Source of the DNA: Mercurialis annua
Lineage: Eukaryota > Streptophyta > Magnoliopsida > Malpighiales > Euphorbiaceae
DNA length: 64,000 nucleotides
Direction: 5' to 3'
NCBI RefSeq assembly: GCF_937616625.2
Contig: NC_065574.1
Location: 24,035,001-24,099,000 of the forward strand
The position numbers and the translations under genes are program-made. Shown in pieces: positions 36,483 through 49,878 of this stretch (position 1 is its first letter; each line of letters begins with the position of its first letter). The notes under the pieces are model-generated. The model did not search any database, had not been told where the DNA came from, and saw only the letters and a program-made list of their open reading frames with translations.

Positions 36483-39400
36483 AGTTGGTCCAGTTACCTC
36501 TGCTAAGATGCGTTTGTCGGTCAAGTAACCTAGGAACTACTGCAGCTATAGAGTGAAGGTTTGTCTGATCCAGGTCGTTAGTGTGATTTGCTTTGTGATC
36601 AGTATGACAGATTGATTTGTGAAATATGTGTTTGCTTCTTATGACACGTGTATATGAGATACATACACGTATTTTCTTTTCGATTGGATAGGCACGCATG
36701 ATATGCCTATTGGAATGAAACTTCTAGGAGATGTATTGCCTCCTGTGAAAAGAATATAAATGATATGATTTTGATTTGATGTCATATATATGTGTGCTTA
36801 GCATCAGATAACGTGATAGATGCTATAGAATTTGATCGATCGAAATTTCAGAAAGAGTGAGAAGAAGGAATGCAAAGTTGTAGAAGTTGAAGAACTTTCC
36901 AGAAGCAGAGTTTAAAGGTCTAGAGAACTTACAAAACTCGAAGTTTATAACTTTTAAAAGTTATTTATTTAACGATTCTGAAAGCATAATTGTGCCTAGA
37001 CCCCGATACAGAGATACATGATTGCCACGACATTGATAGAAATGCATCACTACATACATCAATACATGCATTAATGGGACATGCATCATATGCATTATGT
37101 TCAGACGAAGAGGTGAGATGTGGCAACTCTTTGGGGATGAGAGACGTCATCACCCTAGTGCACAATTTTGCTAAGATTTAAATGAAATTTTCAAATGAAT
37201 CGTTTTATTTGAAAGAGTTTTCAAGAAGTTTTGTTTTTATGTAAGTATACCTAGACCAGAACTCTGTGATGAAAGTGAGATGCTCGCGAGCAAGCTGTGA
37301 TCTAGGCTATGAGATGAATGAATACGTATAGTTGTGAGAACATAGGATTTGTGCCTCTAGCTAATGAATTTAGCCTGGATAGTAGATATATGTTCGGATA
37401 ATAAAACATATCTGATTAATGACGTATGATATGTATGTTATATTTTAATACTCTTGATGTTTGATTAATTCCATGTGAGCAGAATGCTCACAAGACTTAA
37501 GTTACAATACGTAATCAAGGAAATCTAGGGAACACTGATTTTCTTGAATCTGGTCAACATAGATGCTTATAGTTACGATAGTAATATGCGTGTAACATAT
37601 ACAACGTGAGTATATGTTTTGATAATTTGCTAAGTCTACGATGAGTTAGAACACTAAGAAGACTTGCAATAAGAGACGTGATCATAGAAGGCCGAAAGGA
37701 AGGAGATGTTCATAAAGTCCAGCGTACGTGGACAGCGATTAGTCGTGATGATTAGTAGGTATTGTATTTTAAGGAATTTATCAGTATTCCTTTATATAAT
37801 CGCTATACTATGAACAAAGAACTGCGCGAACGCGTGCTGTTGCACAACAAGTATATGAGGCGCGAGAAGAAGATCGAGGTAATAAAAGTGAATGCAACCT
37901 AGTCCAACTAGCCAGTAGAGGCCAGAAACGAGATGAAGGTTAATAGGAACCTAACAAGATAAAGTGGGAATATACAGGCATCGGGAGTGCCGCAGTAATC
38001 CAACGTCGTTATGAATCAGTTAGCTGTAAAAGCAACTGATATAAGGAATTGTGTACCAATAATAGGACAATGGATATAAAGACAGTATTGACGTGAAGAA
38101 AGGAACACATATAGAGGTTGATAGTGGTACACATAAGTTTAGATTAAAAGAGTTTGACAGATCAAGCGGTATGCTAGATCCTCTAGGAGAAGTAAAGTGA
38201 GATGCTCGTACACACCGAGCGAATGAAGAATAAACAGTAATGACGATTAAGATGTCGATGAAAGGTTCAACCTATGATCAGTTTCGACAAGCAATTGGAG
38301 CAGTGGTAGACCAAATAATACGAACTAAGTTTGTGACCCGACTTGGGAAATTCTTTCTTCCATTAGCTCCGATTAAGGATAATCGGAAAGATCAAAGTAA
38401 TGAGATCAGAAGGTATGATGTAAATGAATGATTGAAGTATACAATAAGAAAGAGCGATCTCGATAAGCAACAAGAACCGTAATCGGTGGATTGAGGGTTG
38501 AAATTTCCACCTCTAGGTTTTGATTATGAAACGGAATAGTAGGTTGTGAAAGGTACAAATGTAATGGATGCTTGTGGAGTGCTAAACCTTAAACTTCAAA
38601 TTAGATCAAGTAAAGAGTAAAGTGTATAATGTGATTGATATAGAAGAGTGATTAGAATCCTTAGAGGATTAAGATGTGTTAGACATGATCAAACTTATTT
38701 GATCAATTCCCAGAAAAAGACCCTCATGAAGGGGACTTTGGAAAAAAAAAAAAGTTGTCAGACTAGTCTGATGTCAAGGAGTACTGGAGTGAGCATTTCC
38801 AGTTCAGTGTACGGAATTATCGCAATCTGAGGAAGGATGCAGAGATAGCTCGTGGTCAGGCACAAGTGGCTCTGAATCAGGTTAAGAGGCAAATGTGATC
38901 CTTATCACAAGGAATGCTACCAGTGGGACTGTATTCCACTGACTTTCTGCGTATGGTCGAGGGAATGTCGAAGGTACAGGACGTGTATGATAAAGTATAA
39001 GGATACAAAAGTAGATTATGGATAATAAGAAATCAGTTAAGGTAATTAGAGTTAAGACAAGTATGGATAACCTACGTATAACGCAAGGAACTCGATAAGA
39101 ATAATCGAGGAAAAGGAAAGAGAAAAGTCATGTGGAGAATTGGCAAGGAGCTTAAAGAAATGGAACTCTATGTAGTCGCGTATAAGTAGAAACAAAGAAG
39201 GATAAAGAGGACAGAGACATATGATCGAAATCACTGACAGTTAAGATGTTAGTAAAGGTATAACAGTACAGTATGTGAGTAATCGAGAGTGCACTACGTC
39301 GATAATTCAGGTAAAGGAAACTGCAACCTATTATTTAATTGGTAATCAACGTTAAAGCGCTAAAACAAGAAATATCAGAGATAAGAGATACGATAGAGAT

Positions 39401-40812
39401 GATACCAGTATAAGATCGGCTTTACAGACGGCCATGACGACAGTACAAATACGATAAGACGATGCGTATACGATTAAGAATGCACTACATCGGGAAATTC
39501 AATAGAAGAAAGCCACAATTCTCTATTAAAGATCGATGTTGTGGATATTAAAAGCAAGTAGTACACGATGTACAAGATGCGCTGAGGAGGAAAGAAAAGA
39601 ATGCAATAGAAGACGATCAAGAAACACAATAAGAGCGTGAATAAGGAACGCAAGAAGAATACCATAGGATTATAGCATTTAGACTATTCATCCTATTGGT
39701 TGGTTAAGGACAAGAAATCAAAGGAAAATTACGAAGAAGATATAGCTAAGAAAGAGTTGGATTATGGCGATAAATACTAAAAGCATCTTTATATGTCAAG
39801 AAGACGACAGAGAAAAGGAAAGCGTAAATGAAACGAGAAAGGATGATGAATAGAAAGATTAAGCATGAAGCAAGTAACGACGTCATCAAAGGACATTCTG
39901 ATGTAAGTATATAGTTGAAAGAGGATTAAGATCCTCATTTAAGGATTATAAGCAAAGAAAGCTTACCAGAGCATTGGTCACACGCTGTCTTATTAAGATA
40001 AGAATTCAACGACCAATATGACGATCCTATCTGGTTGCAAACCAGATTGATGAAACAGATTGACGTGAAGTAAATAAGAATAAGGAATTTCAAGAATAGC
40101 GCGTTGCGCTAAAGAAAAGGAAGTAGGCCAATAAACATACGAGATATATATTGACGCAAGAAGTAAGGCAAGTAAGCCCTACAAGGAAAATAAACAAAGA
40201 CCTTATAAGGATACGTCCTGAGGATTCACCTCATAGATAATCATGATTAGTGATGATAGCGAAAGAATCTTCATACGAGAAGTGAAGCAACGAGATAAAA
40301 CGAGATAACAGATAGTGGGATAAAATCCTAGTACTATTATGAATAACAATGGGACGACAGCAACAGCAATATAAACGAAACTACATAAGTAAAGAAGCAT
40401 GAACTAATTGAGTATTCACATTACTCAATAAGGAATGATGGTAAGATCATACGTATTGAACAAAAGTAAGGAATCAAGAATAGAGAACCGTAAGCATAGA
40501 TGAATATGACTAGTATCATCATAAAGGAAGATGTTGAATGACAAAGATTGTCATCTTTAGTGATAAGACGTCATTAAGACGAACTACCATTTGATATCAG
40601 CAAGGAACTGAAAGTTCAAAGAGAAGAATCAAAAGTAAGGTTGTCAGTGATAACTGACATCAAAGTGCAAGAAGTACAAAAATTGGAATGACGATTCCTT
40701 GCGCTGACCAGTATAGTAAAATGAACACGGTATCCATACTATGAATAAGATTCTAGATGTAAAGAGGATTAAAGTAAGAAAAGAATATGAAAATTCGAGG
40801 ACGAATTTTTAT

Positions 40813-40825
40813 AAGGGGGGAAGAA
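40813..40825 (+). promoter_or_regulatory. Polypurine tract (unit 4)
   Basis: AAGGGGGGAAGAA immediately before LTR 5; intact. Confidence 0.91.
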
Positions 40826-42963
40826 TGTAATACCCCAAAATATTTAAGTATGTAAATGGGCCCACGTGTCCAGTGTTAAGTCGCCGGAATGGCGATATCG
40901 AAAAGATTTCCGAGAAAGTTAATAAATAAGTCCAAGTAGGTCGGTCTCGGGGAAATTAATTATGCGGAATTTAATATTATATTCCAATTCTAAAGTTGGA
41001 ATTGGAATTAGAAAAGAAAAATGTCAAGAAAGTCGCAAAATAAAGTACAGGGACTACAATGGTAATTTAGCCATATAAATCCAGAAGTGAAAATTATTTC
41101 GCCAAGATCCGCGAAATATTTTATAGTATTTATGGTGAAAGTTTCGGGTCAATCGGAGACCTTTTAAAATTTGGACGCGGATACGCTTTGGGCTAAATTG
41201 TAACTTTTAAAAAGTTTAAGGGCAAAAGTGCAAATTAGCCAATTAAGCCTCGAGATTAGAAATTGGAAGATTATTGACGGAAAGTAATAATCTTGTATTA
41301 GTATTATTTATTTTGATATAAATAATATGTAAGTAATCGAGTTAAAAGAATAATTTAACCGTTTGGTTAAATTAGAAAGTTTAAAAGAGAATTGGTTTAA
41401 GTTAAAGAAACGAAGGATCAAAGTTGTCAATTAGCCAAATGAATATAAAGAGATTTCCTTAAGAATAAGGAAAGGAATGATCAGATCATTCCAGAGAAAG
41501 AAGAGAAAGAAAGTGACGATGGATTCGATCCGCTGCGGTTTCGCCGTTTCTCGTCCGAATCGAGTGATTCTCGCGCCGTTGGATCGAGAATTCGATCCTC
41601 TATCTTCCCCAAGCTTCGAATCAAGGTAAGTTTGAGGTTTTTGTTGCTGAAATTGAAGATAATAAGGCTGTTGTGTTGTGATCGAATCCTATCAACCGTA
41701 ATCACGTCGTTTTTGACGTTTTTGATGATTATTGAGTTGAATATTGTGTTATATTGATGTAGAACCATGTCGGAATGAGTTAGGGATGTCGGGAGCATGT
41801 CGAGATGATGTTTGGACCTGTTTAGGGGTGTCGCACGACGTGCGACTATGTCTCACGACGTGCGACATAGTTTCGCGACGCGATCAAACTTAAAATCGAC
41901 ATAACTCCTTCGTTCGGACTCGGAATTGAGCGATTCTCGCGGCCACGGAACGAGGAAAGTATCCTCTATCATTTTACAGCCTCAAATCAAGATGTGACGG
42001 GCTATCAAGCTATGAGTATGACGAACCAAGGAGCTCGGCAGAGATTGACGGGCCAGTCTCTTGGAGCTTACGTTCGGATATAAGGAATAGCGGTCACTGT
42101 GAGTAGCAAATTACTTTCGCGTATTATTATTATAAAAGTTATTTTCATATATTATGAATGTTGTTATCAATACATCGCATTTATATGATTTGTTTGTATG
42201 GGACTTTGTTATGTTTGATTGCTTTGATACATCAACCTTGTGGTGATGTTTATGGTCTGCATGATATATTAGATTGGTTTGTTTGAATCAGATACATCGG
42301 TTGGCTTTGCTATCAATGTCAGACATATTAGATACATCGGTTGGCTTCGCTATCGATGTCAGACGTATGAGATACATCGGTTGGCTTCGCTATCGATGTC
42401 AGGCATATAGGATACATCGGTTGGCTTCGCTATCGATGTCAGGCATGCAGGATACATCGGTTGGCTTCGCTATCGATGTCAGGAGGATGAGGTTAAGTAC
42501 GATAGTTATGAAATGAAAAGCCATGAATTATATTCTGAGTATGCGATGTTGTAAATTTAATAATACCGTTAATAATTTGCATACTCACTCATTATTTTCC
42601 CAAATACTGACCCCTCACTCTGATGTTTGCAGGTAGTAGAAGTCGGATCAGACAAACCATATTCATTGTGCCAGAAGTCGTTGGACTTGCACAAGTATGA
42701 GGTCCTAGAGCTGCAGTAGTCAATAGGAGTCAATAGCAGATTTGTGAATTGACTTCAAATGATTCATTTTAATGTAAACTCTGATATGATATTTTAATAT
42801 CTATAATTATATTATTTAAAAGAGTTTTCTGAAAATATTTTATATACAGTATTATACTTTTAAATGCGAAAATTTATTAGTGGTTTTAGGCTTGCTACGG
42901 GTTTTGGAACTACCACTCCCATTCCCTAGCGCCGGTCTCGGCTCAATAATTTGGGTCGTGACA
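40826..42963 (+). repeat. LTR 5 (2138 bp), last LTR of the array
   Basis: This is the terminal LTR. It is 3 bp shorter than LTR 1, in an ATT run. It is not followed by satellite at its GTGACA end. The sequence continues into the PBS and leader, so it is another shared LTR of a once longer array and not the true 3' end of an insertion. A 40-bp repeat block lies at 42291-42483. Confidence 0.92.
42291..42483 (+). repeat. 40-bp tandem repeat in LTR 5
   Basis: Five-step array of the GATACATCGG unit, with the LTR 4 variant in the first copy. Confidence 0.92.
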
Positions 42964-43003
42964 ATTGTGGTATCAGAGCAGTTGGTCCAGTTACCTCTGC
43001 TAA
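42964..43003 (+). mobile_element. Truncated leader of a fifth unit (PBS only)
   Basis: ATTG, the PBS at 42968-42979 and 24 further leader bases match internals 1-4 exactly up to CTGCTAA. The element then stops and satellite CTAATCTAGCG begins. The four bases CTAA (43000-43003) belong to both sides. The other units continue GATGCGTTTG at this point. Confidence 0.93.
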
Positions 43004-44112
43004 TCTAGCGTCACTTTTCATGCACGCATTGCGTAATATAACCTAACCATGCTTAGGTAATCAGAACAACGCGTTAAAGAGACTTGAGACACATCCTACT
43101 AATCTAGCATCACTTTTTACGCACACTTTGCGTAATATAACCTAACCATGCCTAGGTAATCGGAACGACGCTTTAAAAATACTTGATTGGCGACAGACTA
43201 ATCTACTGTTACTTTTCACGCACACTTTGCGTAATATAAACTAACCATGCTTAGGTAATTGGAACGACGCATTAGAGACACTTGTGAAGAGACATAAGCA
43301 TGGTAATCGAAACGACGCGTTACAGAGACTTTAGACGCGACATACCAATCTAGCGTCACTTGTCACGAACACTTTTCTTAATATTACCTAAGCATGCATA
43401 TGTAATCGAAACGGAGCATTAGTGAGACTCTTGACGCGACATAAGCATGTTAATTGAAACGACGTGTTAAAGGGACTTAAGACGCGACATACTAATTTAA
43501 TATCACTTTTCACGCACACTTTGCGTAATAGGTAATCGAAACGACGCGTTAAAGAGACTTGAGATGCAACATACTAATCTATTGCCACTTTTCATGAACT
43601 CTGCGTAATATAACCTAATCATGCTTCGGTAATCGGAACGAGGCGCTAGAGAGACTTTAACCTAACCATGCCTAGGTAATCAAAACGACGCGTTACAAAG
43701 ACTTGAGACGCGACATACTAATCTATTGTCACTTTTAATGCACACTTTGCGTAATATAACCTAACCATGCTTAGGTAATCGGAACGACGCGTTAAAGAGA
43801 CTTGAAACACGACATACTAATCTAGCATCACTTATTACGCACTCTTTATGTAATTTAACTTATCCATGCTTAGGTAATCGGAACGACGCATCTCAAATAC
43901 TTGAGACGCGACATACTGATCTATTTCACTTTTCACGCACACTTTGCGTAATAAAAACTAACCATGCTTAGGTAATTTGAACGATGCGTAAACGAGACTT
44001 GTGACGCGACATAAGAATGGTAATGAAACGACGCCTTAAAGAAACATGAGGCGGGACATACTAATCTAGCGTCACGTTTCACGGACACTTTGCGCAATAT
44101 AACCTAACCAGA

Positions 44113-46589
44113 TAGGTGATCGGACCGATGCGTTAAAGAGACATGAGACGCGACATACTAATCTAGCGTCACTTTTCACGCACACTTTGTGTAATATATA
44201 ACCTAACCAAGCTTAGGTGTTTGGAACGACACGTTAAAGAGACTTGTGACGCGACATAAGCATAGTAATCGAAACGACGCGATAAAGAGACTTGAAAAGG
44301 GACATACTAGTCCTGCTTCACTTTTTACGCACACTTTGCGTAATATAACCAAACAATGCGTAGGTAATCGGAGCAACGCGTTAATGAGACTTGAGACGCG
44401 AGATACTAAATCTAGCATCACTTTTTACGCACGCTTTGCGTAATATAACCTAACCATGCTTGGGTAATCGGAACGACGCGTTAAAGAGACTTGAGATGCG
44501 ACATATTAATCTAGCGTCACTTTTCACGCACCGTTTGCGTAATATAACCTAACCATGCTTTGGTAATCTGAACGACGCGTTGAGAGACTTGTGACGCGAC
44601 ATAAGCATGGTAATCGAAACGACACGTTAAAGAGACTTGAGACGCGACATACTAATCTAGCGACCCTTTTCACACATACTTTCGGAGTTATAACCTAACA
44701 ATGCTTATGTAATTAGACGCGTTAGAGAGACTTGTGACGCGACATAAGCATGGTAATCAAAACGACGCGTTAAAGAGACTTGTGACAGGACATAGTAATT
44801 TAGCTTCACTTTCAACGCACACTTTCCATAATATAAACTAACCATGCTTAGATAATCGAAACGACGCGTCAGAGAGACTTGTGACGCGACATAAGCATGG
44901 TAATCGAAACGACGCAATAAAGATACTTGAGACGCGACATACTAATCTACTGTCACCTTTCACGCACACTTTGCGTAATATAACCTAACCATGCTTAGGT
45001 AATCGGAACAACGCGTTAAAGAAACTTGTGACGCGTCATAGTAATCTAGCGTCACTTTTAACGCACACTTTGTGTAATATAAACTAACCATGCTTAGGTA
45101 ATCGGAACGACGCGTTAGAGAGACTTGTGACGCGACATAGACATGGTAATCGAAACGACGCGTTAAAGAGACTTGAGACGCGACATACTAATCTAACGTC
45201 ACTTTTCACGCACACTTTGCGTAATATGGTTTAACAATGCTTAGATAATTGGAACGACGCGCTGACGCTACATAAGCATGGTAATCAAAACAGCGCGTTA
45301 ATGAGACTTGAGACGCGACATACTAATCTAGCGTCATATTTCACGCACACTTTGCGTAATATAACCTAACCATGCTTAGGTAATCAAAACGGCGCGTTAA
45401 AGAGACTTCAGACGCGACATACTAATCTAGCGTCACTTTTCACGCACAGTTTGCGCAATAAAACAAACCATGCTTCGGTAATCGGAACGACGCGTTAAAA
45501 TGACTTGTGACGCGACATAGTACTCTACCGTCAATTTTAACGCACACGTTGAGTATTATAACCTAACCATAATTAGGTAATCGAAACGACGCATAAGAGA
45601 GACTTGTGACGCGATATAAGCATGGCAATCGAAACGACATGTAAAAGAGATTTGAGACACGACATACTAATCTAGCGTCACTTTTCCTGCACGCATTGCG
45701 TAATATAACCTAACCATGCTTAGGTAATCAGAACGACGCGTTAAAGAGACTTGAGACATGTCCTACTAATCTAGCATCACTTTTTACGCACACTTTGCGT
45801 AATATAACCTAACCATGCCTTGGTAATCGGAACGACGCTTTAAAAATACTTGTGAGGCGACAGACTAATCTACTGTCACTTTTCATGCACACTTTGCGTG
45901 ACACTTGTGAAGAGACATAAGCATGGTAATCGAAACGACGCGTTATAGAGACTTTAGACGCGACATACAAATCTAGCGTCACTTTTCACGCACACTTTAC
46001 GTAATAGGTAATCGAAACGACGCGTTAAAGAGACTTGAGATGCAACATACTAATCTATTGCCACTTTTCATGAACTCTGCGTAATATAACCTAACCATGC
46101 TTCGGTAATCGGAACGAGGCGCTAGAGAGACTTTAACCTAACCATGCCTAGGTAATCGAAACGACGCGTTACAAAGACTTGAGACGCGACATACTAATCT
46201 ATTGTCACTTTTAATGCACACTTTGCGTAATATAACCTAACCATGCTTAGGTAATCGGAACGACGCTTTAAAGAGACTTGAGACACGACATACTAATCTA
46301 GCATCACTTGTTACGCACTCTTTATGTAATTTAACTTATCCATGATTAGGTAATCGGAACGACGCGTCTCAAATACTTGAGACGCGACATACTGATCTAT
46401 TTCACTTTTCACGCACACTTTGCGTAGTAAAAACTAACCATGCTTAGGTAATTAGAACGATGCGTAAAAGAGACTTGTGACGCGACATAAGAATGGTAAT
46501 GAAACGAAGCCTTAAAGAAACATGAGGCGGGACATACTAATCTAGCGTCACGTTTCACGGACACTTTGCGCAATATAACCTAACCATGA
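44113..46589 (+). repeat. Higher-order satellite repeat copy (2477 bp)
   Basis: It is bounded by two occurrences of the TAGGTGATCGGACCGATGCG monomer. The AGTCCTGCTTCAC monomer follows each at the same offset (44309 and 46786, again 2477 bp apart). Both copies share rare marks such as a monomer truncated to GCGTAATAGGTAATCG and the GAGGCGCTAGAGAGAC monomer. Confidence 0.8.
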
Positions 46590-48144
46590 TAGGTGATCGG
46601 ACCGATGCGTTAAAGAGACATGAGACGCGACATACTAATCTAGCGTCACTTTTCACGCACACATTGTGTAATATATAACCTAACCATGCTTAGGTGTTCG
46701 GAACGACACGTTAAAGAGACTTGTGACGCGACATAAGCATAGTAATCGAAACGACGCGTTAAAGAGACTTGAAAAGGGACATACTAGTCCTGCTTCACTT
46801 TTTACGCACACTTTGCGTAATATAACCAAACAATGCGTAGGTAATCGGATCAACGCGTTAATGAGACTTGAGACGCGACATACTAAATCTAGCATCACTT
46901 TTTACGAACGCTTTGCGTAATATAACCTAACCATGCTTGGGTAATCAGAACGACGCGTTAAAGAGACTTGAGATGCGACATATTAATCTAGCTTCACTTT
47001 TCACGCACCGTTTGCGTAATATAACCTAACCATGCTTTGGTAATCTGAACGACGCGTTGAGAGACTTGTGACGTGACATAAGCATGGTAATCGAAATGAC
47101 GCGTCAAAGAGACTTGAGACGCGACATACTAATCTAGCGACCCTTTTCACACACTTTCCGAGTTATAACCTAACAATGCTTATGTAATTAGACACGTTAG
47201 AGAGACTTGTGACGCGACATAAGCATGGTAATAAAAACGACGCGTTAAAGAGACTTGTGACAGGACATAGTAATCTAGCTTCACTTTCAACGCACACTTT
47301 CCATAATATAAACTAACCATGCTTAGATAATCGAAATGACGCGTCAGAGAGACTTGTGACGCGACATAAGCATGGTAATCAAAACTACGCAATTAAGATA
47401 CTTGAGACGCGACATACTAATCTAGCGTCACTTTTCAAGCACACTTTGCGTAATATAACCTAACCATGCTTAGGTAATCGGAACAACGCGTTAAAGAAAC
47501 TTGTGACGCGTCATAGTAATCTAGCGACACTTTTAACGCACACTTTGTGTAATATAACCTAACCATGCTTAGGTAATCGGAACGACGCGTTAGAGAGACT
47601 TGTGACGCGACATAGACATGGTAATCGAAACGACGCGTTAAAGAGACTTGAGATGCTTAGATAATTGGAACGACGCGCTGACGATACATAAGCATGGTAA
47701 TCAAAACAGCGCGTTAATGTGACTTGAGACGCGACATACTAATCTAGCGTCATATTTCACGCACACTTTGCGTAATATAACCTAACCATGCTTAGGTAAT
47801 CGAAACGACGCGTTAAAGAGACTTCAGAAGTGACATACTAATCTAGCGTCACTTTTCACGCACACTTTGCGCAATAAAACAAACCATGCTTAGGTAATCG
47901 GAACGACGCGTTAAAATGATTGTGACGCGACATAATACTCTACCGTCAATTTTAACGCACACTTTGAGTAATATAACCTATCCATAATTAGGTAATCGGA
48001 ACGACGCATAAGAGAGACTTGTGACGTGATATAAGCATGGCAATCGAAACGACACGTAAAAGAGATTTCAGACACGACATACTAATCTAGCGTCACTTTT
48101 CATGCACACATTGCGCAATATAACCTAACCATGCTTAGATAATC

Positions 48145-49878
48145 AGAACGACGCGTTATAGAGACTTGAGACACGTCCTACTAATCTAGCATCACTTTTT
48201 ACGCACACTTTGCGTAATATAACCTAACCATTCCTAGGTAATCGGAAAGACGCTTTAAAAATACTTGAGAGGCGACAGACTAATCTACTGTCACTTTTCA
48301 CGCACACTTTGCGTAATATAAACTAACCATGCTTAGGTAATTGGAACGACGCATTAGAGACACTTGTGAAGAGACATAAGCATGGTAATCGAAATGACGC
48401 GTTACAGAGACTTTAGACGCGACATACCAATCTAGCGTCACTTGTCACGCACACTTTTCTTAATATTACCTAAGCATGCATATGTAATCGAAAGGGAGCA
48501 TTAGTGAGACTCTTGACGCGACATAAGCATGGTTATTGAAACGACGTGTTAAAGAGACTTGAGACGCGGCATACAAATCTAATATCACTTTTCACGCACA
48601 CTTTGCGTAATAGGTAATCGAAACGACGCGTTAAAGAGACTTGAGATGCAACATACTAATCTATTGCCACTTTTCATGAACTCTGCGAAATATAACCTAA
48701 CCATGCTTCGGTAATCGGAACGAGGCGCTAGAGAGACTTTAACCTAACCATGCTTAGGTAATCGGAACGACGTGTTAAAAAGACTTGTGACGCGACATAT
48801 ACTAATCTAGCGTAACTTTTCACGCACACTTCGCGTAATATAACCTAACCATTCTTAGGTAATCGGAACGACGCGTTAAAGAGACTTGTGACGCGACATA
48901 GGCAGAGTAATAAAAACAACGCGTTAAAGAGACTAGACACGCGGCATAGTAATCTACCGTCACTTTTTACGCACATTTTGCGTAATATAGCCTAACCAGG
49001 CTTAGGTAATCAGAATGACGCGTTAAAGAGACTTGAGACACGTCCTACTAATCTAGCATCACTTTTTACGCACACTTTGCGTAATATAACCTAACCATTC
49101 CTAGGTAATCGGAACGACGCTTTAAAAATACTTGAGAGGCGACAGACTAATCTACCGTCACTTTTCACGCACACTTTGCGTAATATAAACTAACCATGCT
49201 TAGGTAATTGGAACGACGCATTAGAGACACTTGTGAAGAGACATAAGCATGGTAATCGAAACGACGCGTTACAGAGACTTTAGACGCGACATACCAATCT
49301 AGCGTCACTTGTCACGCACACTTTTCTTAATATTACCTAAGCATGCATATGTAATCGAAACGGAGCATTAGTGAGACTCTTGACGCGACATAAGCATGGT
49401 TATTGAAACGACGTGTTAAAGAGACTTGAGACGCGGCATACTAATCTAATATCACTTTTCACGCACACTTTGCGTAATAGGTAATCGAAACGACGCGTTA
49501 AAGAGACTTGAGATGCAACATACTAATCTATTGCCACTTTTCATGAACTCTGCGAAATATAGCCTAACCATGCTTCGGTAATCGGAACGAGGCGCTAGAG
49601 AGACTTTAACCTAACCATGCTTAGGTAATCGGAACGACGTGTTAAAAAGACTTGTGACGCGACATATTCTAATCTAGCGTAACTTTTCACGCACACTTCG
49701 CGTAATATAACCTAACCATTCTTAGGTAATCGGAACGACGCGTTAAAGAGACTTGTGACGCGACATAAGCAGAGTAATAAAAACAACGCATTAAAGATAC
49801 TAGACACGCGGCATAGTAATCTACCGTCACTTTTTACGCACATTTTGCGTAATATAGCCTAACCAGGCTTAGGTAATC
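48145..49878 (+). repeat. 867-bp tandem duplication inside array B
   Basis: Three independent markers recur exactly 867 bp apart: TTCCTAGGTAATCGG at 48231 and 49098, GGTTATTGAAACGACGTG at 48531 and 49398, and CGTGTTAAAAAGACTTGTG at 48771 and 49638. The two copies run about 48145-49011 and 49012-49878 and are highly similar. This is a recent local amplification of a multi-monomer block. Confidence 0.85.

Larger units (their letters stand above)
36467..40825 (+). mobile_element. Internal domain 4 (4359 bp)
   Basis: Non-coding. It is close to internal 3, but carries AAAGCGCTAAA and GTATAAGATCGG, as in internal 1. This is a sign of gene conversion or crossover inside the array. Confidence 0.9.
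14844..43003 (+). mobile_element. Tandem array of a non-coding LTR retrotransposon (5 LTRs, 4 internals)
   Basis: Five near-identical LTRs beginning TGTAATACCCC and ending GTGACA alternate with four internal domains of about 4.36 kb. Successive LTR starts are spaced 6500, 6498, 6500 and 6484 bp. Every LTR is followed by ATTG and then a PBS matching plant initiator tRNA-Met. Each internal ends in a purine tract directly abutting the next LTR. The end motif ATTCGAGGACGAAT before the purine tract resembles plant Ty3/gypsy chromovirus ends, so a non-autonomous Ty3/gypsy derivative (LARD-like: large LTRs, no gag-pol) is the best class. No open frame longer than about 115 codons exists. The shared single LTR between units indicates unequal recombination between LTRs or insertion of a multimeric circle, not four independent insertions. 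The strand is set by the PBS and PPT order. Confidence 0.93.
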
